Assembly: GCF_036288925.1 (NCBI RefSeq)
Contig: NZ_CP127167.1
Coordinates: 1-64,000, forward strand
Origin: Haemophilus parainfluenzae
GTDB lineage: Bacteria; Pseudomonadota; Gammaproteobacteria; Enterobacterales; Pasteurellaceae
Reading direction: 5' to 3'
DNA length: 64,000 nt
This document shows, piece after piece, positions 17,072-26,011 of this stretch. Every line of letters starts with the position of its first letter. Position 1 is the stretch's first letter. Below the pieces are notes generated by a model, which saw only the letters and a program-made list of their open reading frames with translations, had not been told where the DNA came from and made no database searches. The translations under genes were made by a program, and so were the position numbers.

Positions 17072-20000
17072 TTACCAGTGGTAACCTGCACCAACAGCTA
17101 CACCCATTTTACCTTGCGTATCGCTAGTACCGGCTAAACGAATAATGATTTTACCGTTATCTGAAATACGTGACATACCTAATGCCACTGCATTTTGACC
17201 TTGGTAATTACCCGCTGCCACAGACACCATGCTCTTACCTGGAATGTAAGCTTGTGGTAATTGAGACGCCGCTAACGCGCTTGCTGTACCTGCATTGACA
17301 CGTTTACCTAACTTTTTCACTTGACCATTTAAGTGGTTGATCTTGTTATTCACGTCAGCTTTTACTTCGTGTAATTGGCTGCCGTTTACCGCATCAGTAC
17401 TGTCTGCCGCAATGCGTCCTGGTGCAACATTGGTAATTTGTTTATTACCTGCATCAATACCATTTTTAGTCATGCTTGGACCGTTTTTAATGGTAACGCC
17501 ATTACCATCAATCACCGTATCACCCGCAGTAAATTTGTTTGCAGTTACGCTTTCCACTTTAAGGTTTTTCTTGATACCTACACGAACATTACCGCTCTTA
17601 TCAATGTTTGTCATCACATTATCACCACCATCAAACTCACTCCAGTTTGTGTTGCTATCTGCGCCTTTCACATTGATTTGGCTATTTAATTTCGCATTGT
17701 AAACACCGCCTACATTCGCACCGAATTTTAAGCCATCACTTAATGTTGCAACAGCTTCACCACCAAAATTCATACGGTTTGGTGTTTTACCATCCAAGTT
17801 TGGTGCTGCATCTTTACCACTCACTACTGTAATTGGCGTTGAATTAACTCCTTCGCCAAGATTAATTGTAGTGGTATTAACCGTTGTTGCAGTGACATTT
17901 TCAGCTTTCAAGTCTTTTGTGGTAGAAATAGTGAAGTTAATACCATTCTGTTCAAGTTTGATATTGTCACCTGCGATATAGTTTACAGTTGCACCTGACG
18001 CTACCTTAGCAACTTCAGTACCACTTACTTCACCAGTAGAGCCTTCTTTCTTCGTTGCCGTTGCATTCCAGCCTTTACCCGCAAGTTCTTTCACTGCGTA
18101 TAACTGACTACCATTTACCGCATCTTTCGATGTGCTCGCTACATCACCATCTTGAACATTGGTGACTTTCTTATCACCAGCATTGATACCATCTTTTGTG
18201 ACAGATACATCACCAGCTTTTAAGCCATCTTTATTTAAAGCAACATTATTACCCACTTTCACACCGTCATTATTCATCACAGTATCACCAGTGGTTACGC
18301 TATCAACGTTAATGTCTTTAGCTAAGTTGAACGTTACATTATGACCCTCTTTAGTAATATTGATGTTCTTATCTGTATTTTTCAGATCAACGGTATCACC
18401 AGGTTTTACATTAGAAGAATTAGTACCATTCGCTGTTAAATTCCAGCCTTTATTAGCTACTTCTTCTACTTTTTTAAGCTGTGAAACATTTACTGCATCA
18501 GTATCATCTTCACCTGCTTTCAAACCTGTAATTTTCTTATCGCCCATACCAATGCCTTTATCATTGATCGTTACACCACCAATCTCAGCACTGTCTAAGC
18601 CTTTAAGATCTTTCGCTAATTTCACATTTAATGTGCCATTACCGTCAGATTCAACACCAATATTGTTATCTGATAATGTGCCTGTTGCTCCACCTTTGAC
18701 AAAGATTTGATCACCTAAGCGACGCTCAAAGTTCTTCGCAACATTATCACCACCAAAGGTGAGTGCTTTAAATGCCTGTTCAGCTGTTTTATTGATCGCA
18801 TCATTCACATTATTAACTGTGGTGCCATTTACAGTAATAGGATCTTTACTTACAGTAATATCACCTGCTTTCAAACCATTTGTATCAATTTTGGTATCGC
18901 CCGCAGTCACACTATCAACCTTGATATCTTTCGATAAAGCAATCTTAACTTTACCCTTATCTACTTCTGTACTGATATTGTCATCTTTGCCAACAACCTC
19001 AACAGTTTCACCTAATGGTTTCTTCACTGAATTACCATCTTGAGCAGTTAACCCAAAGCCTTTTGTCGTGAGGTTATTTACGGTTTGATAAAGTTGGCTA
19101 CCATTTACCGCATCTTTTGATGTTTCATTCACATCACCTGCTGCTACATTGCTAATTTTCTTATCAGCGGCATCAATACCAGATTTAGTAACACTTGGAC
19201 CGTCTTTAATAGTCAAACCATCTGTATTTAAAACAGTATCACCAACTGTTACATTACCTGCAGCATTAACATTAGTCACATTAATTGTTTCATTTAAATT
19301 AAATGTCACATTATCGTCTGTTGCATTTTTGGTAATGAGAATATTGCCATCAGTGTTATTTAAATCAACTGTTTCACCAGGTGCAACATTACTACTATTC
19401 GTACCATTAGCAGTTAAATTCCAGCCTTTATTAGCTACTTTTTCCACATTTTTCAATTGTGAAACATTCACTGCATCCTTGTCATCGGTACCTGCTGCAA
19501 CATTGGTTATTTTATTACCAGCTGCATCAATACCATTTTTAGTGACACTTGGACCACCGTTAACAGTTAAACCATCGTTATTAATGGTTGTATCTCCTGC
19601 TTTGACGCTATCAACGTTAAGATCTTTATTTAACTTAACTTGAACGCCATTAGGATTCGCTTCAGTCGTAATATTATCGTCACCGGTAATCGCAACTTTA
19701 TCGCCTAATTTCTTAACATCAGACTCTTTGCTATCACCTGTAAACGTCAAGCCTTTTGTGCTTACTGTGGTATTCGCATCCATACCTTGTTTAATCTCAT
19801 CTTTTGTTTTTTGAGATAAATCAAGATGATAGTTCGTTACAGAAGCATCTCCGACATCTTTCGCACCTTTGTTTTCTACTGTTAATGCATCAGTGGTTGT
19901 CACATTTGCAGAGGTATCTACAGCATCAATTTTGTAAATAGTTTGACCATTTTCACCTTTTTCTGGTGTAACACTTGTGTTTTTACCAGCTTTAACCTCT

Positions 20001-21814
20001 GTTTTTGCAGCTTTTAATTGAGAAACATTAACTGCATCCTTGTCATCGGTACCTGCTTCAACATTGGTAATTTTATTACCAGCTGCATCAATACCATTTT
20101 TAGTAACACTTGGCCCACCGTTAACAGTTAAACCATCATTATTAATTGTGGTATCACCAGCTTTTACACTATCAACTTTGATATCCTTAGCTAATTTAAT
20201 TTCTAATTTATCAGTGCCATCTGCCACCACGCCAATGTTACCATCAGAAAGGTTAGTCACATCAGTTACACCGCCAACTAATTTAACTGTTTCACCTAAT
20301 TTACGTGTTACATTAGTGCCTGTATCACCAGCAAAGGTTAATGGCATGTTACGCACTTTATTAATAGCATTGGTCACATCACCTGCAGTTGCTAGGTTGC
20401 TTGGATTCGCTGCAGTTGCATTGCCATCTTCGCCTGTTTCGATAGTTGTTGTGTTGACATTAAATGTCACATTCGAACCATTACCGTTATCAGTCACGTT
20501 TGCAGTTGTCAATGTACCATTCACAAAGTTCACAAAACCATTGTTATTGATACGTGATTTAGAAGTACCATTTTCTTGTACGTTAAAGCCACTATTGTGT
20601 AATACCGTATAAAGTTGTGAACCATTTACCGCATCCGTTGAAGTTGGCGAAAGACGCCCTGCTGCCACATTATGAATTTGGCGTTCGTTACCCGCCTTGC
20701 CGACAGAAACAGCGCCATTGATTAAAGACTTCTTAGCTGCAAAGTCAATATTTTTACTTGCACCAGCATCATCTTTAAATTCCGCATATCCAGTTGTATT
20801 ATCGAACATATTCACGTTAGCTTGCGAATCAGCACCTAAAGCAACCGCATCCTGTGCAATTGCTTCAGCATAGCGACCAATTGCCGCTGCTCGCCGCTGA
20901 GTAGCTTTCGCCGTATAACCTAGCGCCAACGACTCTCGCCCAGTTGCCTCTGAATAAGCCCCTTGAGAAATAGCAAAAGCCTTCGATGCATTCGCAGAAT
21001 ACCCCATTGCAATAGAATGCTCTATCGCAGCCTTCGTATCTTGGCCAATTGCAATTGAATATTGACCTGATGAATTTGCACCTAGGCCAAACGCCATCGC
21101 AGAATAATCAGTCGCTTTACTCCCTTGTCCTAAAGCTATGGTATTTATACCACTTGCTAATGAATTAACACCGATAGCAATTGTTGTCTCATTAGACGCA
21201 TTTGAGTTGGCTCCAAAAGCCATCGAATCTGCATGAGTAGTGCTAGCATTCAATCCAACAGCAATAGAATTAACAGCGATAGGTGTAGTACTTGCATTAG
21301 GCCCAATAGCAATAGAGTCAACACCTGAGGCCCCCGTATTATTCTGGTTGCCTGTTACATTTGATTTAACCGAGAAATAACGAATTTTTTCAATTTCAGC
21401 CATCGCAGCGTAAAGCTGAGAACCATTGATTGCATCAGTAGAAGTTGAAGAAATATCACCTGGTGCAAGATTGATAATTTGACGTTCATAGCCTTTATCA
21501 CCAATAGAAACCACATCCCCTTCATCCACTTGTGCACCACCTGCCCAAGTATATGTTGTACCTAAAATTGTTCTTTCTACATAAGCCTGACCAGCCTTAG
21601 ATATAACTGAAGCTGTACCTAATGCAACTGAGTTTAATTTTGTTGCTTTTGCCCCTGTACCAAGAGCTGTCGCACCAAATACTGTTGCTTTTGATTTAGT
21701 ACCAATAGCTAGAGATAAAGCGGCTGAAGAATTAGCTTGTACCCCTAGCGCAACTGAACCTTCACCCGCTATCGCATTTTCATATGTACCACTATTCATC
21801 GTATCACCGGTCAT
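17072..21814 (-). CDS. Adhesin C-terminal part: head repeats, stalk and YadA anchor
   Basis: The 1580-residue segment lies after the internal stop. Its first part holds YadA-type head repeats ([38 protein letters not shown]). A long stalk follows, with eight neck motifs of the type DAVNGSQLY or DAVNVSQLK and repeated modules ([33 protein letters not shown]). The end is a YadA-like trimeric membrane anchor ([31 protein letters not shown], ending [10 protein letters not shown]). An ATG directly follows the stop, with only a weak AAGAG upstream. If translated from there it would lack a signal peptide and could not be exported. Confidence 0.7.
   Translation of the reverse strand: [1580 protein letters not shown]
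19471..19650 (-). repeat. Stalk module repeat, copy A
   Basis: About 165 bp nearly identical to 20032-20200, encoding [47 protein letters not shown]. The copies are 561 bp apart (187 codons), so recombination between them would change stalk length without shifting the frame. Confidence 0.75.
20032..20200 (-). repeat. Stalk module repeat, copy B
   Basis: Partner of 19471-19650. The two differ at scattered, mostly silent positions, for example ctgctgcaac against ctgcttcaac at their shared plus-strand end. Confidence 0.75.
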
Positions 21815-22552
21815 TTACTTATAGATATCTCTTAAGCTTTTCCCATTCAAATTATACTCACCTGTTTTAATCCCTTTATTATTGTAGAGTATAAATTTGT
21901 GATTATCCGTATAAGCAACGCCTCCAACTGCATCAAGATCATCCCCCCCTAAAGCCATTGATGAATTACCATAAGCAATTACATTACCACCAATTGCAAT
22001 AGATTGGTCACCACGCGCCCAAGCTCCTTCAGTAATTGATGGAGTTCCCTTCCCATAGGTTGGAGAAGCGCCTGCGAGATTCCCAGCTCCAATTGCAATT
22101 GCCTGTTGAATTTTCTGACTACCACTACCAATTTGTGCATTTTTTCCAATTAATATATTGCGAGCCGAACCAGTAGCATCTGTACCAAAGGTTCCAGTTA
22201 GATCGCCAATCAGCAGACTATCTGTATAACGACCATTTACGCCATTACCAATAGCGGTAGTATTTGCACCGCTTGCTGATGTTGCGGCATTCCCAACAGC
22301 AATACTAGAACCACCTACATTTGTAGGAGCATTGTTTCGATCACCTACAATCACTTTTGCTTGCGCCGGCATCATCACTGCAGATAAAGAAAGTGCAAAT
22401 GCAGAAAGTTTGAAAAGAGAAGATAAACGTGTTTCGTTTGCTACACGTTGTTTTGAGTTTGAAGAAGCTTTTACGGCTCCTTTCGCTAATTCTGATGTCA
22501 CGACGAAAGATTGTGTCGTTTTGTTCCAAATGATCTTAAATATTTTGTTCAT
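21815..22552 (-). CDS. Adhesin N-terminal part: extended signal peptide and first head repeats
   Basis: The 245-residue segment starts MNKIFKIIWNKTTQSFVVTSELAKG, the extended signal peptide region typical of large autotransporters. A hydrophobic stretch (LFKLSAFALSLSAVMMP) and a likely signal peptidase site after AQA, near residue 65, follow. Head repeats then begin (SIAVGNAATSASGANTTAIGNG, QAIAIGAGN, QSIAIGGNVIAYGNSSMALGG). It ends DIYK-stop. On its own it would be exported to the periplasm but has no membrane anchor. The upstream region shows no strong ribosome binding site (GGGATAAC). Confidence 0.7.
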   Translation of the reverse strand: MNKIFKIIWNKTTQSFVVTSELAKGAVKASSNSKQRVANETRLSSLFKLSAFALSLSAVMMPAQAKVIVGDRNNAPTNVGGSSIAVGNAATSASGANTTAIGNGVNGRYTDSLLIGDLTGTFGTDATGSARNILIGKNAQIGSGSQKIQQAIAIGAGNLAGASPTYGKGTPSITEGAWARGDQSIAIGGNVIAYGNSSMALGGDDLDAVGGVAYTDNHKFILYNNKGIKTGEYNLNGKSLRDIYK

Positions 22553-22880
22553 AAAAAAGTTATCCCAAGCTAAATAGATTTAGGTATTCATCACATCCCA
22601 ACAAACAATAGAATAAGATGGGTAAAAATAAGGTTCCGGGAGTATAGCTGACTCATCTATAAGATCAAGAAAATAATCACTTTTTATACCATTTTTCACA
22701 AGAAATTTACATTTTCTATACAAGGTATCGTTTGCGTAAAAAGAATGCTCATTAAAATTAGGTCAAAGTCAGTAATAATGAGCATGGAATTGTCTTTATA
22801 TAAGTCAAAAACAATGTAAAAGTTGACCGCACTTTTTTCTCTTAATATGCAACTCACCTACCACTTCCCTAATCCCTTTA

Positions 22881-22896
22881 TACCCCTTTAGAAGTA
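22881..22896. promoter_or_regulatory. NarP/NarL-type 7-2-7 site upstream of nrfA
   Basis: TACCCCT-TT-AGAAGTA: two heptamers matching TACYYMT as an inverted pair with a 2-bp spacer, the arrangement bound by NarP in enteric bacteria. It is centred 30 bp upstream of the FNR-like site, close to the spacing at E. coli nrfA. Haemophilus has NarQ/NarP, so nitrate or nitrite control is likely. Confidence 0.6.
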
Positions 22897-22911
22897 TTTT
22901 TATTTTAAAGT

Positions 22912-22925
22912 TTGATCAACCTCAA
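22912..22925. promoter_or_regulatory. FNR-like site upstream of nrfA
   Basis: TTGAT-CAAC-CTCAA, one mismatch from the FNR consensus TTGAT-N4-ATCAA. If placed at -41.5, transcription of nrfA would start near 22960. No convincing -10 could be fixed. The rest of 22553-23072 shows only AT-rich sequence and an uptake signal core (22826-22834). Confidence 0.55.
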
Positions 22926-23072
22926 AGTTTTGAAAAAAAACCTTAGGAAAACTACTGCTTTTTGGTATCTTATGCTTGCACTGAACTATTTTTATAAGTG
23001 AATTCAAAAGCTTAATAGGAATTGTTCGCATTTAAAATTGTTTTTTTATTCTTTCCTAATGGAGTGATTATC

Positions 23073-24596
23073 GTGAACGCATTGAGAAAAAGCCTTGTTT
23101 TGGCCACTTCTTTCGCAGCTTTAGGTGTGTATAACTCAGCGATGGCTGAAATGGTATACAAACCTGTTGACCAACCTGTGGAAGCACCAAACCCTAATTT
23201 AAAAATCGAAGCAGTGAATGAAAAATTTGCTGAGAAATATCCTAGCCAATTCAATTCGTGGAAAGCGACTGAAAAAGGCGACAAAATCATCTATGCTGAT
23301 GAACAAGACCCTCGTTTAATCGTGTTATGGGGAGGCTATTCTTTCGCAAAAGAATATAACGCACCTCGTGGTCACGTTTATGCAGTAGAAGATGTACGTA
23401 ATATTTTACGTACTGGTGCGCCCAAAAATGCAAATGATGGCCCACAACCAATGGCATGTTGGACTTGTAAAGGTCCAGACGTTCCTCGTTTAATTGCAGA
23501 ATGGGGTGAAGATGGTTACTTTGGTGCCAAATGGGCTAAAGGTGGACCAGAAATTGTCAACTCGATCGGTTGTGCTGACTGTCACGATACGACCTCTAAA
23601 GACTTTGCTGAAGGCAAACCTGCATTACGTATTGCTCGTCCACACGTTCTTCGTGCATTAGATCACTTAAATAATGCACTTCAAGCAAAAGCAAAAGCTG
23701 AAGGTAAAGAACAAGCTAACTTAAGCTTTAACACAGCTGCTCGCACTGAAAAACGTGCTGAAATCTGTGCAAACTGTCACGTTGAATACTACTTCGCGGG
23801 CGACTTAAAACAAGTAACCTTCCCTTGGGATAACGGTCAAACTGTTGATGACATCGAAAAATACTATGATGATATCGGCTTCAGTGACTGGACTCACTCG
23901 CTTTCTAAAGCACCAATGTTAAAAGCGCAACACCCTGACTTTGAAATTTGGTCTTTAGGTATGCACGGTAAAAACGGCGTAACTTGTATCGACTGTCACA
24001 TGCCTAAAGTACAAGGTAAAGACGGTAAAGTTTACACCGACCACCAAATCCAAAACCCATTCGATGCATTTGATACCACTTGTGCAAACTGTCACGATCA
24101 AAGCAAAGAAAAACTTAAAGACATCGTTGCTTCACGTAAAAAAGAAGTGAAAGATGTAATGGGTCGTTTAGAAGATCAACTTGTTCGTGCTCACTTTGAA
24201 GCAAAAGCTGCATGGGATGCAGGTGCAACGAAAGAAGAAATGGAACCTGCTTTAATGGATATCCGTCACGCTCAATGGCGTTGGGACTACACAGCAGCAA
24301 GCCATGGTGGTCACATGCACGCACCTGATGTAGTACTTCGCGTATTAGGTTCTGGCATAGACAAAGCAGCAGATGCTCGCGCTAAACTTGCAGCAATCTT
24401 AACTAAACATGGCGTGAAAACGCCGGTTGAAGTACCCGATATTTCTACAGCTGATAAAGCATGGAAAGTAATGGGTATCGATATCGAGAAAGAACGTAAA
24501 GCGAAAAAAGAATTCTTAGAAACTGTTGTACCTCAATGGGTAAAAGAAGCGAAAGCCAATGGCAAATTAGCTGAAGATACCGCAACAAAACAATAA
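23073..24596 (+). CDS. nrfA: Cytochrome c552 nitrite reductase, catalytic subunit
   Basis: Periplasmic pentaheme enzyme that reduces nitrite to ammonium with six electrons. The product is 507 residues from GTG at 23073, chosen because GGAG lies 8 bp upstream and the N-terminus then forms a clean signal peptide ([24 protein letters not shown]). A longer TTG start at 23022 would bury the signal sequence. Heme motifs in order: CWTCK near 129 (the lysine-ligated catalytic heme), CADCH 167, CANCH 232, CIDCH 305, CANCH 337. First gene of nrfABCD. CWTCK needs the dedicated lyase NrfE, encoded 4 kb downstream. Control sites for NarP and FNR lie upstream. Confidence 0.97.
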   Translation: MNALRKSLVLATSFAALGVYNSAMAEMVYKPVDQPVEAPNPNLKIEAVNEKFAEKYPSQFNSWKATEKGDKIIYADEQDPRLIVLWGGYSFAKEYNAPRGHVYAVEDVRNILRTGAPKNANDGPQPMACWTCKGPDVPRLIAEWGEDGYFGAKWAKGGPEIVNSIGCADCHDTTSKDFAEGKPALRIARPHVLRALDHLNNALQAKAKAEGKEQANLSFNTAARTEKRAEICANCHVEYYFAGDLKQVTFPWDNGQTVDDIEKYYDDIGFSDWTHSLSKAPMLKAQHPDFEIWSLGMHGKNGVTCIDCHMPKVQGKDGKVYTDHQIQNPFDAFDTTCANCHDQSKEKLKDIVASRKKEVKDVMGRLEDQLVRAHFEAKAAWDAGATKEEMEPALMDIRHAQWRWDYTAASHGGHMHAPDVVLRVLGSGIDKAADARAKLAAILTKHGVKTPVEVPDISTADKAWKVMGIDIEKERKAKKEFLETVVPQWVKEAKANGKLAEDTATKQ

Positions 24597-24603
24597 AAAA
24601 AGA

Positions 24604-24637
24604 ACCGCACTTTGTAACTGAAGTGTCGAAGTGCGGT
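24604..24637 (+). terminator. Inverted uptake-signal pair between nrfA and nrfB
   Basis: accgcactt (24604-24612) and aagtgcggt (24629-24637) form a perfect 9-bp stem followed by CATTTTTA. Such paired uptake signals can act as terminators in Haemophilus. Here it sits inside an operon, so it may be a partial terminator that lowers nrfBCD relative to nrfA. Confidence 0.55.
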
Positions 24638-24668
24638 CATTTTTAACCCTATATTTGAGGTAATCAGA

Positions 24669-25334
24669 ATGAATTTAACTTCTTTAATCAGCAAATCGGC
24701 AAAATCCCTTGTAATGCTTGCAATGCTTGCGGCAATGCCAATGGCTGCAAGTGCGGAAGAGATGGCAAAAACACCAGCCTCTCAACTCACTTATGAGCCA
24801 CAATTGGATAACCAACGTGACCCAAACCAATATTGTGCAAAATGTCACAAATTTGACAAAGTCGATAAAAACCAAACTTTAGATCAATCTGGTGGTGAAT
24901 TACACTTTGGTAAATTCCACGGCGCACACTTAAATCAAAAAAGTCCTAACACAGGTAAACCGATTAACTGTGTAAACTGTCACGGTAATATTTCGGAAGA
25001 TCACCGTCGTGGTGCAAAAGATGTGATGCGTTTTGATGGCGATATCTTTGGTGATAAAAAACCAATGTATACCGCGCAAGAACAAAACCAAGTTTGTTTT
25101 GCTTGTCACCAACCTGCAAAACTTCGTGAAAAACTTTGGGCGCACGATGTTCACGCAATGAAATTGCCTTGTGCAAGCTGCCACACATTACACCCGAAAG
25201 ATGATGCAATGAAAGGTATTCAACCGAAAAATCGTGTGAAACTTTGTGTAGATTGCCACGGCGAACAACAAAAACGCAAAGCGGCAAAAGACACACAATC
25301 ACAAACGCAATCAACCGAACAAAAGGATAAATAA
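24669..25334 (+). CDS. nrfB: Pentaheme cytochrome c NrfB
   Basis: Periplasmic electron carrier that passes electrons from NrfCD to NrfA. The 221-residue product has a signal peptide (SLVMLAMLAAMPMAASAEE) and five CXXCH heme motifs: CAKCH, CVNCH, CFACH, CASCH and CVDCH. The C-terminus is Lys- and Gln-rich (KRKAAKDTQSQTQSTEQKDK). GAGG precedes the ATG. Its stop overlaps the start of nrfC (TAATG), so translation is coupled. Confidence 0.96.
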   Translation: MNLTSLISKSAKSLVMLAMLAAMPMAASAEEMAKTPASQLTYEPQLDNQRDPNQYCAKCHKFDKVDKNQTLDQSGGELHFGKFHGAHLNQKSPNTGKPINCVNCHGNISEDHRRGAKDVMRFDGDIFGDKKPMYTAQEQNQVCFACHQPAKLREKLWAHDVHAMKLPCASCHTLHPKDDAMKGIQPKNRVKLCVDCHGEQQKRKAAKDTQSQTQSTEQKDK

Positions 25335-26011
25335 TGACAGCTTGTTCACGCCGAAACTTTGTTTCCGGCATGGGGGCACTAATCCTTATGACGGGAACAT
25401 CAGTGACCTCTTTAGCGAAAGAGGAAAAGGCGGATAAACCAAAACGCTATGCAATGGTACACGACGAAACAGCTTGTATCGGCTGTACCGCTTGTATGGA
25501 TGCTTGTCGTGAAACTAACCACGTTCCTGAAGGCGTTTCACGTTTGGAAATTCTCCGTAGCGAACCTTATGGCGAATTCCCAAATCAAGAATACGAGTTT
25601 TTCCGTCAATCTTGCCAACATTGTACAAACGCCCCTTGTGTGGCTGTTTGTCCAACCGGTGCATCATTTATTGATCCTGAAACAGGTATCGTAGATGTGC
25701 ATAAAGATCTTTGTGTAGGTTGCCAATACTGTATCGCAGTTTGTCCTTATCGCGTACGTTTCATTCATCCAGAGCATCTTACTGCGGATAAATGTAACTT
25801 CTGTCGCGATACAAACTTAGCAGCTGGCAAACAACCTGCTTGTGTAGAAGCTTGTCCAACCAAAGCATTAACCTTTGGCGATATGAATGATCCAAGCAGT
25901 GCAGTTTCTCGCAAAGTGAAAGAAAATCCGGTTTATCGCACGAAAGTGGAATTAGGTACTCAACCAAATCTTTACCATATTCCATTCCAACACGGGGAGC
26001 CAAGAAGATGA
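25334..26011 (+). CDS. nrfC: Nitrite reductase iron-sulfur subunit NrfC
   Basis: Ferredoxin-like protein with four [4Fe-4S] cluster motifs that takes electrons from NrfD, a quinol oxidase, to NrfB. The 225-residue product begins with a twin-arginine signal (CSRRNFVSGMGALILMTGTS), placing it in the periplasm. The Cys groups are CIGCTACMDAC, CQHCTNAPCVAVC, CVGCQYCIAVC and CNFCRDTNLAAGKQPACVEAC. It overlaps nrfB at the start and nrfD at the end (4 bp), so the three are tightly coupled. Confidence 0.96.
   Translation: MTACSRRNFVSGMGALILMTGTSVTSLAKEEKADKPKRYAMVHDETACIGCTACMDACRETNHVPEGVSRLEILRSEPYGEFPNQEYEFFRQSCQHCTNAPCVAVCPTGASFIDPETGIVDVHKDLCVGCQYCIAVCPYRVRFIHPEHLTADKCNFCRDTNLAAGKQPACVEACPTKALTFGDMNDPSSAVSRKVKENPVYRTKVELGTQPNLYHIPFQHGEPRR

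Larger units (their letters stand above)
17072..22552 (-). pseudogene. Trimeric autotransporter adhesin gene interrupted by one in-frame stop
   Basis: A single reading frame of 1827 codons, counting both stop codons, encodes a complete YadA/Hia-type adhesin apart from a TAA at 21815-21817 (codon 246). The upstream part has the signal sequence and first head repeats. The downstream part continues in the same frame with more head repeats, a long neck-stalk region and the YadA membrane anchor. Nothing else breaks the frame, so this looks like a recent single-base nonsense change (for example from CAA, AAA or GAA). As written, no full-length adhesin would be made, because the anchor-bearing part has no signal peptide. 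Alternatives are a sequencing error, suppression, or a strain-specific off state. The gene carries no uptake signal core over 5.5 kb, unlike its neighbours. Confidence 0.8.

Noticed and set aside
18360..20612. Long open frames on the plus strand within the adhesin gene (for example 19149-19643 and 20040-20612)
   Set aside because: They mirror the repeated, low-complexity minus-strand adhesin sequence, give Thr/Leu/Val/Pro-rich products with no family likeness, and have no ribosome binding sites.
22332..22577. Plus-strand open frame over the adhesin signal peptide region
   Set aside because: Lies fully antisense to a clear signal sequence and has no recognisable product.
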